A DNA stretch of 64,000 bases from Yponomeuta sedellus (lineage: Eukaryota; Arthropoda; Insecta; Lepidoptera; Yponomeutidae), in NCBI GenBank assembly GCA_934045075.1, contig OW203737.1, forward strand, positions 3,051,965 to 3,115,964, given 5' to 3'. The notes beneath the pieces were generated by a model that saw only the letters and a list, made by a program, of their open reading frames with translations, ran no database searches and was not told the origin of the DNA. Shown here in pieces: positions 40,370 through 50,738 of this stretch; the stretch's first letter is position 1, and each line of letters starts with the position of its first letter. The position numbers were made by a program, and so were the translations under genes.

Positions 40370-40660
40370 GAAACAAAACGAAACGAAGCGAAGTGAAGTG
40401 AAGTGAAATGAATGAAACGAAATTAAATAAAATGAAATTATTTTATTCAAAGTCGCGTAGAAGTTGCGGCTTAATGAAAACTACAAGTCAAACTAGGTGT
40501 TCATTTCAAAATCTAGATCTCTATGGAGAAAAATGGACAAAAATACTCCGAACCCAGTCTTTTCAAAGTCCTTATTTACAGAGTTTACAAAAGTCAAGCA
40601 GTTTACGTGCTTTCATTCCAGACATAATTGTAATTTAAATAAACCTCTACAATATAGTAG
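40370..40660 (-). repeat. LINE 3' end with (GAAGT/GAAAC)n pentamer tail
   Basis: AAACGAAACAAAACGAAACG+AAGCGAAGTGAAGTG is a diverging pentamer run of about 70 bases. TTTTATTCAAAGTCGCGTAG, AAACTAGGTGTTCATTTCAA and GGACAAAAATACTCCGAACC follow: the 29898 LINE 3' end on the minus strand. Confidence 0.75.
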
Positions 40661-41004
40661 CCCTTTTGGCACAAAGTGTACTTTACACATTTTTTGAACA
40701 ACGTTTCCCCGAACCAAAAATCAGCACTGAAGGCTTATCCTTTTCTTCTAAATGCAAAGTCCAAAGTTTTGTTTTTAAGATCAAAGCATGCATGATGTGA
40801 TGACCTTCGGCGCACTTCCATTGTAGCAACCAAACCCTCACGTTATGAGTCCCATTGTGGATTTGTGTAACAACTCCATACTGTCGCATTGTGCCGTGTT
40901 ATTTATTGCAAATCCATAATATTATCCCGTTAACAATGGCTAAATGCTGTTCGGATGGGATAAGAGGGTCGTATTACTGCCCTGACTTTTTCATCATCAA
41001 CCCA
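40661..41004. other. non-coding, unknown 68-codon frame
   Basis: A minus-strand frame at 40683-40889 shows no domain. A scrap ACAATGGCTAAATGCTGTTC recurs in diverged form near 41508, so this is probably an old repeat. Confidence 0.35.
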
Positions 41005-41190
41005 TTATGAAATGACATGAAATGAAAATAAAATGAAATTAAATGGAAAGGTTTTATTCAAAGTAGCGCAGATACCGCGGCTTAATGAACGTTACAATAG
41101 TCAAACTAGGTGTCCATTTCAAAATCTAGATAATTTTGGAGAAAAAATGGACAAAAAAACTCCAAACTTTGAGTTTTCAAATTCCTTAAT
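41005..41190 (-). repeat. LINE 3' end with (TTTCA)-type tail
   Basis: GAAATGACATGAAATGAAAA, AAAGGTTTTATTCAAAGTAG, ACTAGGTGTCCATTTCAAAA and AAAAACTCCAAACTTTGAG. It is closely similar to the end at 29898-30195. Confidence 0.75.
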
Positions 41191-41197
41191 TAACAAA

Positions 41198-41505
41198 TTC
41201 CCACCAAGGGGCACGGGTAATCTTCCCTAAGGAATGTATAGGCCATACTCCACGACGAGGGCAAAGTCCGGATTGGTGGAGGCTTGCTAGACTAAGGGCT
41301 GGTCTTACTGTCAGAAGTTCTCAAACCGCCTTAAGGTCTTTGACCAACTTAAGCCAACTTAACGACTGCCATCTATCGACGGCAGAAGGCACCAACTACT
41401 TAACGTGCCTTGTAAAGCACGGAATTGTTCGGAAAAATGCCAATAGCTTTTGTCATAGACGGTCACCCATCCATGCACTGAACGCGCCCTATATTGCTTA
41501 ACCAA
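41198..41505 (-). repeat. 5S-derived SINE, old subfamily
   Basis: CACCAAGGGGCACGGGTAAT, AAAGTCCGGATTGGTGGAGG, GCCATCTATCGACGGCAGAA, and the head CGGTCACCCATCCATGCACT. Same variant set as 26196 and 34404. Confidence 0.75.
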
Positions 41506-41944
41506 ACAATAGCTAAATGATGTATGGGATAAGGTGGTCGTATTAATGCCCTGACCTTTTATGGGCACAAAATGTTGATCAAATGGACGTTGGCTGATTG
41601 TGGTTTTACAACGGAATAGACAATGAATCAAAGCGTTAGATTCTAAACTTTGAGCTCGTAAAATGCATAGAATTGAATTTGGACGGTAATGGAAGACTTG
41701 TGTTTGCGAAAGAGTTAGTCTTGAATATGACGTAGCTTTAAATTTATCTTTGTACCTATTTATAGTATTTCACTGCTGGCTTCGGGCTGTCTCTTAGACC
41801 AAGATAGAGAAACGGAATAAACGTGAATACAGGCGTGATCACTAAGCGTGTATTCAATGGATTGGCAATTTAACGCGCATAATTATAGTTTTATGGTCGT
41901 AGGTTTGAATACCAGCAATAATGACTTTGCTTTTTTCATTTATT
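41506..41944. other. non-coding, nothing firm
   Basis: A diverged partner of the 40925 scrap at 41508-41560. No ORF. Confidence 0.35.
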
Positions 41945-42050
41945 TATTAATACTTTATTGCCCCATAAAATCATACAATGCGGCAAACTTAATGCCATAA
42001 GCATTTTCTACCAGTCAACCGCAGGAGGTATAACGAAAATTTGGCAGGCG
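41945..42050 (-). repeat. LINE 3' end (TTATTGCCCC type)
   Basis: TAATACTTTATTGCCCCATA, TGCGGCAAACTTAATGCC and CATTTTCTACCAGTCAACCG. Relative of 32150-32262. Confidence 0.6.
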
Positions 42051-42079
42051 TGCAAAAAAATTTTCTAAGTTTCGTGCGT

Positions 42080-42200
42080 TTATGAACTTGAAGTAGTAAT
42101 GCCACTCGCTAGCGCTGAGGGAGACATTCGTGTCGAAACCGCAGTGTCTGAGGTTTTTTATACCCACCCCGAATTGTTAACTTCAAGCTTTGATGTTGAG
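42080..42200 (+). repeat. F-family fragment, worn
   Basis: GTAATGCCACTCGCTAGCGC, TCGTGTCGAAACCGCAGTGT+CTGAGG and ACCCCGAATTGTTAAC. Order matches 33000-33120. Confidence 0.4.
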
Positions 42201-42257
42201 GACATCAGACACTTAAGTTTTCTCATGATGTTTTTCTCTATCGTTAGCATTTCAGTA

Positions 42258-42635
42258 TTTTTGAACTAAAACTTTCGTAAGCACAACACATTGTAGACTT
42301 TTAGTCCGGATTTAATTACAGGTGTTGTTATATCGGAAAACGAAGATGTCGTGAGCTGTGTCTGTTCCATCATGCCTAGTGGCATTGACGACGGGAAAGC
42401 AGTAGGCGCTGCGGCGCAAGCCAATGGGAATCCCCCGCAGCCAGTGTCGGCACCCGCCCCACCTATCTCGGCGCGGGCGCGCCGCGCGCTTGCCCGTAGT
42501 GTGAGACGAGCAACCGACGACGCGAGCTCCGTCTCTGCTCACCATGATTAAGCTCTGCGAATCGAAGCGAAACCTGGTCGGACTTTTCCGATATAACAAC
42601 ACCCGTAATTAAATCCGGACTAAAAGTCTACAAAA
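42258..42635 (-). mobile_element. fold-back retroposon (M2 family), longest copy
   Basis: 378 bp, starting TTTTTGAACTAAAACTTTCG. Arms GTAGACTTTTAGTCCGG at 42292 and at the right end face each other. The exact 10-base duplication CATTTCAGTA lies at 42248-42257 and 42636-42645. Its core (42344-42545) is longer and markedly GC-rich, including GGCGCGGGCGCGCCGCGCGC. The minus-strand frame here is only the arm and core. Confidence 0.85.
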
Positions 42636-42645
42636 CATTTCAGTA

Positions 42646-43457
42646 CATTTGCAACCACGTTCAAGATAGTGTCGAGTTTGCCTCACAATCTGATCCCATA
42701 TGACGTTTATAAAATCTTGCATACAAATAAAAAAACCTTATTTCGGCAAGACCAATGTGATGCTTAACTTTAAAACTATAACTAATGTTACGAGTAACAA
42801 TTATTAACAATTATTAGGAAATGTAAACTCACTTGATTAGGGATCGTAGGATCAATGGGCATTGTCACATCCTATTTTTTGTTCTATAAATCTAAATAGA
42901 CTAATATAAGAAACTAATTTGAATATTTTTTTAATGTTTAATGTAATTTTTTTTTTTTATTATTTAAAGTTTTCTAAGTATGACGTCACCACTGGCATTA
43001 TGAACAACGTTCATTGAATTTATTCATGATAAAAAAAAGTTGACGTACAAACAGTTTAGTTGGGCTATTTTTCGAGTTGTTTTTGCAGGTCGGAACGAAG
43101 CATTCTTTAGATTCCATGATTATCTTTAGTATTAATCGGATATTTATTTGTTGCGAACATTATTTTCTGTTTTTGACACTTTTGAGTTTGACAGTTGTTG
43201 TTGACGAATTTTTTTTAAATATTTGTAGGAATTACCGCTTTAGAGCCAATGATGACGTCATTGAAAGAAAAATGAAGTGAACATTATTTTGCGATAAATA
43301 TTAATAATCCGTTTTTACTTTACCTATTTACACCCCTAATAGTAATCAGTATCCCTGTTCCTCGAAATGGTTTTCACTTTACGACAATCGATGCCTCCCT
43401 GATCAATGCCCATTACGCGCAGTACGAAGGCACAAGTCACGACAGAATTTGACAGCG
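42646..43457. other. AT-rich, nothing recognised
   Basis: Two TGACGTCA-containing spots (42980, 43252) and T-runs. No ORF with features. Confidence 0.35.
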
Positions 43458-43501
43458 AAAGTCACGACCATCCAGTACATTCACTGGAAGGTCGTGACTT
43501 T
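43458..43501. repeat. 19-bp palindrome, 6-base loop, 1 mismatch
   Basis: AAAGTCACGACCATCCAGT mirrors ACTGGAAGGTCGTGACTTT around ACATTC. Confidence 0.9.
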
Positions 43502-43532
43502 TGAAATGGTCGTTGTACTATCTATGGTATGC

Positions 43533-43732
43533 GCTGAAGCGCTCGCGACCTAGACGAACTGAGTGATTAAAATCAATCACTTGAATTAATCAACATCAGG
43601 CGCGGTTAGTTGCAGAATCCCCGTGACTACCGCTAGTGGCGGTTCTCCGAGCGCTTCCGTGCTTCGTAAAGCACGTTAATCCGTTGGTGCCGGATATCAT
43701 GTTATGGCAGTCGCTAAGCTATGTTAGAGGTT
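43533..43732 (+). repeat. 5S-derived SINE, 3'-truncated
   Basis: Head GTGATTAAAATCAATCACTT and CAGGCGCGGTTAGTTGCAGA, with the C-block region deleted, then GCTTCGTAAAGCACGTTAAT and GCCGGATATCATGTTATGGC. It stops at TATGTTAGAGG. Confidence 0.75.
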
Positions 43733-43741
43733 AGAATTTGG

Positions 43742-43850
43742 ACTCGTACCTGATGAGCTTTGATGATACGAAGGTGATCTGTCAGGCTCGCGGCAACTGG
43801 CAGTCCCTGGTCTCTGCCTGGCTCTCTGGGATATAGGCTTGAGGTTGTGA
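43742..43850 (+). pseudogene. VSAYPS-type LINE C-terminus scrap
   Basis: GAAGGTGATCTGTCAGGCTC, AACTGGCAGTCCCTGGTCTC and the stop region GGCTTGAGGTTGTG. Confidence 0.6.
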
Positions 43851-44208
43851 TATATTTTAAAAATTTAGAACAATATCAGGCTTGCACTAAGTTTACATTC
43901 TAATTTCATTGGATGAAAGTTGAAAGTCAATAAATTACCCGGAGACCAAATTACCCGGAGACCAAATTACCCCGTGAAAAGGAAAGAAACACACAAAACT
44001 CTGGAGATAAAGGGAGACAGTCTAGTCTGGAAATCGTCCGCAACATTCATGCGGCAAATAAGTTGCAAACTTAATACACACGAATGTATAAATTTTACTC
44101 TCGAAGTGAACAAATAAAACTGGCTCCAAATGCAGCTCCAACAATCAACGGGGTTCCTGCAATCATAAAACACAGATCTACGTTAGAAAGATAGTATATA
44201 AAGCCAGG
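43851..44208. other. non-coding, nothing recognised
   Basis: A short direct repeat ATTACCCGGAGACCAAATTA occurs at 43935-43968. Otherwise no feature. Confidence 0.4.
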
Positions 44209-44365
44209 TTTTCACGGTCTTAGTACGCTCGGACCGAGTGCGCTATTCGGGTAAACTAATGCATCTGATTGGACGGATTTTCGTAACAATACCAAAATAG
44301 CCAACCAGAAGCATTATTCTACTTGGATGGCGCACTCGGACCGAGTCCACTAAGATCGTGGAAAC
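44209..44365. mobile_element. MITE M9 with ~36-bp inverted ends
   Basis: GTTTTCACGGTCTTAGTACG+CTCGGACCGAGTGCGC is mirrored by GCGCACTCGGACCGAGTCCA+CTAAGATCGTGGAAAC with a few mismatches. About 155 bp, non-coding; target duplication not clear. Confidence 0.7.
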
Positions 44366-44394
44366 GCAGCTTAATAATAGAAATTACACCAAAA

Positions 44395-44470
44395 TTTCGA
44401 TAAGGGTGCAGACGACAGCCTTACAAGTGATCTCTTCCAGACAATCTCGGACTGGACTGGATACTACATT
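44395..44470 (-). repeat. LINE 3' end scrap
   Basis: GGTGCAGACGACAGCCTTAC, GTGATCTCTTCCAGACAATC and GACTGGACTGGATA. It parallels 19280-19340. Confidence 0.55.
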
Positions 44471-44707
44471 GTTAAAGAAAGTAGATGTACAAACATTAAA
44501 GATGGTAATTTCAGAGGTATATGAACTATTACATACAGTAAGTTAACTGCATCAAATATTTCTTAATTTCACGATTAATTTACATAAGTTCACCATGTTG
44601 TGCTGAAAATTACTAATAAATTACCTACCTACCTAGGCGAAAGTACTAAAGAATCTAGAGCAACTTACTAGGATTACTATTTTATTCTTGGAACAAAATG
44701 AAAAGTT

Positions 44708-44905
44708 CTAGCTAACCCAGTGAACTTTGTACCACCTAACAGTCGATTCATTATTTTTTTTAATTGTCTCTCCATAAAAAAAAATAAAAAAAATCATCGT
44801 ACTTCAAGGAATATTCTAAAAAAAGAATTAGCGAAATCGGTTCAGCTGCTCTCGAGATTTGCATTTACCAACACATTCAGCGATTCATTTTTATATTATA
44901 GATTT
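44708..44905 (+). repeat. RTE-type LINE 3' terminus
   Basis: CTAGCTAACCCAGTGAACTT to CATTTTTATATTATAG. Its 40-base core around GCGAAATCGGTTCAGCTGCT is the same as at 18371-18560. Confidence 0.7.
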
Positions 44906-46059
44906 TGTTTCTTATTGGGTTTTTAAATGAGTGATCCACGTTTTGTCTACTTTTGTTTTATACCTGCTTTATTTTCTGCGTTTCTTTTTTCTGTACAATT
45001 ATTTTTGTTGCGTTTAATAAATTTGTTTCTTCGTTTTCGTCTACATTCGATGGTATTTGGAAGAAAATACTTATTAGTATTAAGTTCACCCTTACACAAA
45101 CCCCTAAAGTGCAATAAAAAAATCTTCAATTCATTGACGCGACCATCCGCAATCCATCCATTTATAGGGAATTTATTTTCCGTCTTCAGTATACACGAGT
45201 CAAATGAAAATGCCGTAACCAGCATAACCCCTCATATCGACAAACCAACTCTAGGTTTTAGGGTTCCCGACACGTGTCAAAAGGTTCTAATATTGTTACC
45301 GGATTTCTGGAGAAACTGACAAAGGTTTGAATGATGATGAGAGGTGACACTGTATTTTTCACCCCAGTTCTTATTTAGGTACCACAAATCTAATTTTTAA
45401 AGTCTACCGCAGCTAGACTGACAATCTCTCAAAAGTATACAAGAAACTTATAAGAATGTAGGTATTCATTGTAACCTATTTGTTGGCTAATCTATATATT
45501 GTTACCTTCGAAATTCAGTATTTTGTGAAATAAGTACATAACATTTTCGCGTAAATTAAATTAAATACTCCGGGAAAACCGACAAAGCTAACTGTTATTT
45601 TTAGGGTCCACTGCAGTTACACCGGAGATCTCCGAAAAGTATTTAAGAAACTCATTAGTATGTACTAATAGTAATCTATTCGCTGGTTAATCTATGTGAA
45701 GATATGGCACATAAAAAGCAACACAAGTAAGTGTATCCTAAGTACACGATCAATCTTTATATTTTGCACGAACCTTATCTCCAAATATCGAATTAATTTC
45801 ACGTGATACTAAAAAGCTGTATGTTTTTCCTATGTACTTTTCACACTGTTCGTTAACACAAAAAGGCACATCATTTATAAAAAATGCAATATCTTTGCAA
45901 AAAAATTTAACATAATCAGAAATTCGATACAATTGCGAAAATTAAAGTTAAGAATATTTGAAACGAAAATAATTGAAATTAATTTTGCCATCTACCAAGG
46001 CCCTATTTTAGAAACCTACAATATGTTCTAAGCCATAAGATCGTCGTAGAAAGTTACAA
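44906..46059. other. AT-rich, faint internal duplication
   Basis: 45380-45510 and 45595-45710 share an order of short matches (GACAATCTCTCAAAAGTAT / GAGATCTCCGAAAAGTAT, AGAAACTTATAAGAATGTA / AGAAACTCATTAGTATGTA), so an old duplication is likely. A plus-strand frame of 130 codons at 44927-45319 shows no domain; I do not call it. Confidence 0.4.
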
Positions 46060-46140
46060 AAACTGTCAGGTGCGGAATCCCTCACCGCGCAAGTTAGTCT
46101 CGCGCTTAGCCGCTGATCCACGTTCGCGCTGGCAGGCAAA
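46060..46140 (+). repeat. GGTTCCGT-family end fragment
   Basis: GGTGCGGAATCCCTCACCGC and GCAAGTTAGTCTCGCGCTTA+GCCG, the worn plus-strand counterpart of 9461-9520. Confidence 0.45.
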
Positions 46141-46684
46141 ACTTGTGCGTCGTATTTCGAGCGGCCCTCCCCTTAAATAAACCGAAATATTATAATTAAA
46201 TTATGCGAAACGCAAACAAACTTCTGTCCGATATAAATCTTCGCCCGTTGATGTTATTTGCTCCGGAGTTAGAGAGTGCGGAACGTGAGTGGGAAAAAAT
46301 ATTATGCATTATTAGATTTTCGAGATACCTATTTTAGGCCGACCGTGAGTTCGATGTTGCAGTGTTGTGTAATTTTTTAGGGTCCAACAACTTTGTAAAA
46401 AAAAATGGAATAAAAGATTGATGCGGACATTTGAAACCAATTTTCATGCACCCTAACTACTTAGTTTTGTCAGAAAATCGCATATTTGTTTCTTTTAAAA
46501 TCTAAGTAGGTTTAATACACAGAAAGACTAGAAAATCTATGTAGGAATAATACACAGTTTATTGTTGGAACAATTATCAAAATAAACAAACTCATGCTCA
46601 ATAAAAGAAAGAAATGTAAACGAATAAAGAGTGTAGACACAGCATGTACTGCTAAGGAGGTAAGTTTTTCTTTTTTTTTTAAGT
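46141..46684. other. non-coding, nothing recognised
   Basis: No ORF or clear family. Confidence 0.35.
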
Positions 46685-46950
46685 AAGGCAGGTTACACTT
46701 GACTCCAGACACGCCTGATGGTAAGCGAAGACGGCGCCTACGATGTTACGTGTTTACCTGTTAAATGCCCGTTGACTCTACTTTTAAAGACACCCAGGTT
46801 ATATCTGTCTCCGGAAAGACAGACACGAGCCTCCCCAAACGATGTACTTACTGAGCCCGTACATCTGGCGCAGCCTGGGCAACAAGCAGCGAATCCCTTA
46901 AGCTGATTGACAAATCCTTGCACCACGATGGCTTGCTATCAACGCGGTAA
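46685..46950 (+). repeat. interspersed repeat (CGCCTGATGGTAAGCG type)
   Basis: AGACACGCCTGATGGTAAGC, GAAGACGGCGCCTACGATG and CATCTGGCGCAGCCTGGGCA. The GCCTGATGGTAAG motif is common in moth repeats; the class is not determined. Confidence 0.5.
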
Positions 46951-47074
46951 GAAGAAGAACTTATAGGTAAATAAAATATGTCTAATAGTATTTATCTATG
47001 TAAGTTTATTTTATTACATATACGTATGTATATAAATATTCGATGAGCACCAACTACCCGTCTCAATTTCTCCT

Positions 47075-47222
47075 TCAGCAATCTTTCCGACTTAAGGTTG
47101 CCTGGAAGAAATTGCTATCAGCAATAAGGCCGCCAATTGTACCTCTTCTTTTGTAACTGTTGTCTCTGTAATTATTTTCTGGTGTGTACAATAAAGAATA
47201 TTCTTATCTTATCTTATGTCTT
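47075..47222 (+). repeat. CR1/Jockey-type LINE 3' end with short tail
   Basis: CTTAAGGTTGCCTGGAAGAA, GCAATAAGGCCGCCAATTGT, GTTGTCTCTGTAATTATTTT and GGTGTGTACAATAAAGAATA, ending TTCTTATCTTATCTTATG. This is the unexpanded form of the ends at 30478 and 35520. Confidence 0.85.
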
Positions 47223-47277
47223 AAATGTCTAAAGCTAATTGTTTTTAATCTAATGCTAATTAAATGTCTAATGTCTA

Positions 47278-47712
47278 GGCTAACCGTGCCAGCGCTCTCC
47301 CAACTGAGCTAACGGGCGACTACTGGCATCATTGAAATTTCGAACCTCTTTACAATACTCTCTGTATTACGTACAGGCAGCGACATCTGGCTGAAGTAAT
47401 TTGCATCACTTGGAGCCCCGAGTACCTACTTTGCAGTTAGGTTTTACATTGGAGTGATATGGCTGTACCCACATGATTATTTTCTTTTTAATGCCCTACC
47501 CCGTGCTAAGGACAATAGATACGTAATATCTGAACGTAATACAGAGAATATTGTAAAAACGTTCGAAATTTCACTGATGCCTGTAAGTCGTGGGCGACTT
47601 ACAGGCATCAGTGTTAGCTCAGATGGAAAGAGCGCTGGCACGGATAGCCAGAGGTCACGGGTTCGAATCCCGGCATGGATAGAATTTTTAGCCACTAAAT
47701 AGGTTTTTAAAA
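47278..47712. repeat. two T-family elements, opposed
   Basis: A minus-strand unit (47278-47480) is joined through ATTTTCTTTTTAATGCCCTA to a plus-strand unit (47481-47712). The second tRNA-like module (GTTAGCTCAGATGGAAAGAG) is preceded by a new 19-bp palindrome that replaces its acceptor-stem region. Confidence 0.8.
47572..47613. repeat. perfect 19-bp palindrome, 4-base loop
   Basis: CACTGATGCCTGTAAGTCG and its exact mirror around TGGG. Here the sequence normally found once in a T element (ACTGATGCCGGTGAGTCGCCC) has been copied back in reverse. Confidence 0.95.
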
Positions 47713-47860
47713 ATGTCCTTATTGCTTTATTTTTTGGGCTAAAATGGCAACAGACTAAATTTATGTAACGTTCACCACCAAGAAGTAAATTAAAGCAGTT
47801 TTAAATGCTCTATCCACTAACACTAGCGCTACCAATAGAAAAAAAAAACATTTTTATTGT

Positions 47861-48127
47861 TTAAAAACCTATTTAGAGGCTAAAAATTTCACCCATGCCG
47901 GGATTCGAACCCGCAACCTCTGGCTATCTGTACCAGCGCTCTACCAATTGAGCCAATGGGCGACTCACGGCATCAGTGAAATTTCGAACCTCTTTACAAT
48001 ATTCTCTGTATTACGTACAGGCAGCGACATCTGACTTAAGCAAATTGCATTACTTACAGCCCCGACTATCTTACTTTGCAGTTAGGTTTTAACATCGAAA
48101 CGATATCACTGTACCCACATGATTACA
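47861..48127 (-). repeat. T-family element, full unit
   Basis: AAAAACCTATTTAGAGGCTA, module at about 47891-47963 with altered stem (CTGTACCAG), GCAGCGACATCTGACTTAAG body, and the end GTACCCACATGATTA. Confidence 0.85.
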
Positions 48128-49261
48128 TTTTGATTTTTTTTGTTATTAATGTTTGGTCAAAAGTGTTAGATCAATTTTAGTGATTTTCAGAACCCGTGAC
48201 TGTGGACTAAAGGGCCAAAATGTCGACTCAGATAGATCTCATTAACGTCAAAAACGGCTGTTATTGGCATCTCAGTCGTGGATCCTAAAAATCACTATTA
48301 TAATGATTGAAAGTGAAAAACATTTACTACTTTTGTAACACAAATAAATATACACCAAATTAAAACAAAAATATGAAGAGCCAAAAAAAAAACACAAAGA
48401 TATTGGAATTACAATAGTGCGAACGCAAGTGATTGATCTAATTTTTTTTAGAAAAGTTACGTATGAAATGTATGTAACTTTTTCCATTTGTGGCGATGGT
48501 GTTACAGATCAGGAGCCCCTAAAGGTATCTCACTAGCGCCACAAATGAAATGAAATCATTACTAACATGTTTGAGACTGTATGCATAAGAATTACCAAAT
48601 TAACATTTTGCTAAATCGGTTTCAAAAATGCTTTTTATTTCTCTACACTAGTACATTCACTAGTACACCTCATGGGGCGCCACAAGGTTCACTACAGCCC
48701 CTTAACAGTTATCATGTATAAGTTATTCTAAAAATGTATGTGACCTATTAAGTAAGAAGTAAGTAGAATTATTTAGACGACGGATAATTATCAGTTAATT
48801 ACTGTAGGTAGGAAGTATCCCTTACTGAGGTAAGCTAACGATACCTTTGCGTCACTTAATTATTTATATGCGAGTTGGGGTGTCAGTTCGTTGTGGTACA
48901 TTACAAGTGTTGTGGAATCGATAAAATAACCTATCTCCTTCGAGTATGCGAGACTCCATTTGCGATTCTAAATTCAATTATTCGAATTTATTCAGAATAG
49001 TCATAAATTATAAGGGAACTGTGTGACAGGATCTTTTTGACGGACACTTACAAATGTTGGATAAGAGTATCAAGTGATCTGAGTTCTATTGGGCTCTCTG
49101 ATCCTACTTTTTTATATAATTAAGTAATTATGTATAATTTGACTGTGCGTGCTATGGACTTGTCTGAAATAAAGTTTAGTTTATCTATTAATTGTTATTA
49201 TTTAAAAATTAGGTGTATTGAGTATATTATCTTAGTAGATTGAAAAACAAACAAACAATAA
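48128..49261. other. non-coding, nothing firm
   Basis: An 11-base mirror CATTTGTGGCG/CGCCACAAATG lies at 48485-48548 with a 40-base interior. No ORF with features. Confidence 0.35.
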
Positions 49262-49410
49262 CATAGCATAAACTCACGCCTGTATCCCAAAGGAGTTGGC
49301 AAAGACCGGGACTGCCAATTGCTATGATCCTGACAGATCACATTCACTTCATCAACGTTCACTGGTTGTTGCATGCATGCACGCCGCTTTCGGGTACATA
49401 TAATATCCCA
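49262..49410 (-). pseudogene. VSAYPS-type LINE C-terminus scrap
   Basis: AAACTCACGCCTGTATCCCA, AGTTGGCAAAGACCGGGACT, CTATGATCCTGACAGATCAC and the ACGCCGCTTTCGGGTAC start. Confidence 0.65.
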
Positions 49411-49574
49411 ATCATAGGCTTAATTCTTGTAAATTAAAAAACATATGTGTTAAAATCACATAATATCATACTTACTGTATAACATAACTTAGATTTAAGA
49501 ATCATGGTTAAAATATTTTTCTGGTTGTGCAATAAAGTGTTCTCTATCTTATATTAATAATTATTACAAAGGCG

Positions 49575-49712
49575 GAAGTTTGTGAATGTATATATTATTT
49601 ACTTCTTCTCGTCTAAATTAAGACATAAGCTACGTTTCATTGCCAGAAAATATCTCATTCCCATGGGAAGATCGGGAAACCGCGGGTGATACCGCGGGGC
49701 CCAGCTAGTAAA
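49575..49712 (-). repeat. RTE-type LINE 3' terminus
   Basis: The minus strand reads TACTAGCTGGGCCCCGCGGT, ATCACCCGCGGTTTCCCGAT, AACGTAGCTTATGTC and ACTTCCGCCTTTG. Same family as 54510. Confidence 0.65.
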
Positions 49713-49802
49713 TAATATGGTTAGATGGTTACCCAAATTTTTAGAATAAACTTGCGTGCGTGTTTGGACCATTATAAACCACTTACAATTCAAATTCTCC
49801 TC

Positions 49803-50265
49803 GGGCAGACTTTGCAGTAAGGTTAAAACAATTTCGCAAAGGAGACCAAGAGGAGGATCGAGCTGGGCTGGGCAGCGTTTGGGAAACTACGCCGAGTCTT
49901 CTCATCATCCATACCGCAATGTTTGACAACAAAAGTTGTCAATCAGTGCGTCCTACCTGTGATGACCTACGGAGCCGAGACATGGACACTCACGAAAGGG
50001 CTGGTCGAACAGTTCAAAATCGCTTAGCGAGCTATGGAGAGAGCTATGCTCGGAGTCTCTCTGAAGGACAGGATTCGTAACGAATGCATCCGACAGAGAA
50101 CCAAAGTTATCGACATAGCTCAGAGAATTAGCGAGCTGAAGTCGCTGTGGGCTAGCCATATCTCGCGAAGAACTAAGCGTGTTTTTGAGTGGAGACCGCG
50201 ACTCGGTAAATGCAGTGTAGGATGCCCTCCAACCAGGTGGGCTGACGATCTGCGAAAAAATGCCG
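49803..50265 (+). pseudogene. RTE-like LINE C-terminal third
   Basis: Reads LGWAAFGKLRRVFSSSIPQC, VNQCVLPVMTYGAETWTLTK, a stop at 50025 where the family has Q (FKIA*RAMERAMLGVSLKDR), then IRQRTKVIDIAQRISELKSL, RVFEWRPRLGKCSVGCPPTR and WADDLRKNA. It is cut by a T element at about 50266. About 150 residues remain; the catalytic RT motifs are missing. Confidence 0.85.
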
Positions 50266-50270
50266 TTTTT

Positions 50271-50738
50271 TATACTATTTTTATTTTTAATGCACTAACC
50301 CGTGCTAAGGACAAATTTAAAAACCTATTTAGTGGCTAAGAATTTCACCCATGCCGGGATTCGAACCCGTAACCTCTGGCTATCCGTGCCAGCGCTCTAC
50401 CAATTGAGCACCTGTACGTAATTCAGAGAATAGTGTAAAGAGGTTCGAAATTTCACTGATGCCGGTGAGTCGCTCAATTGGTAGAGCGCTGGCACGGATA
50501 GCCAGAGGTTGCGGGTTCAAATCCCGGCATGGGTGAAATTTTTAGCCTCTAAATAGGTTTTTAAACTCTAAATAGGTTTTTAAAAATGTAAGCTAGACCC
50601 ATTAGCTCAGTTCGAAAGAGCGCTGGCACTGATAGCCAGAGGTCGCTGGTTCGAATCCCGGCATGGGTGGAATTTTTAGGCTCTAAAAATGTTTAAAATT
50701 GTTATTAGCATGGGTTAGTAAATTAAAAATAATATACT
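50271..50738. repeat. T-family cluster: inverted pair plus a third unit
   Basis: Tail in reverse at 50271, a minus-strand module at about 50348-50408, then a plus-strand module at about 50467-50540, mirror-image around CACCTGTACGTAATTCAGAG. A third plus-strand module (GCTCAGTTCGAAAGAGCGCT) at about 50597-50670 ends in TTATTAGCATGGGTTAGTAA. Confidence 0.85.

Noticed and set aside
44927..45319. 130-codon frame with hydrophobic start
   Set aside because: AT-rich composition gives Phe/Leu-rich residues; no motif, no splice or polyadenylation context, overlapping opposite frame equally open.
47454..47702. Frames ending GTDSQRSRVRIPAW (also at 28363, 52891, 55509)
   Set aside because: This recurrent peptide is the translated tRNA-like module of the T family.
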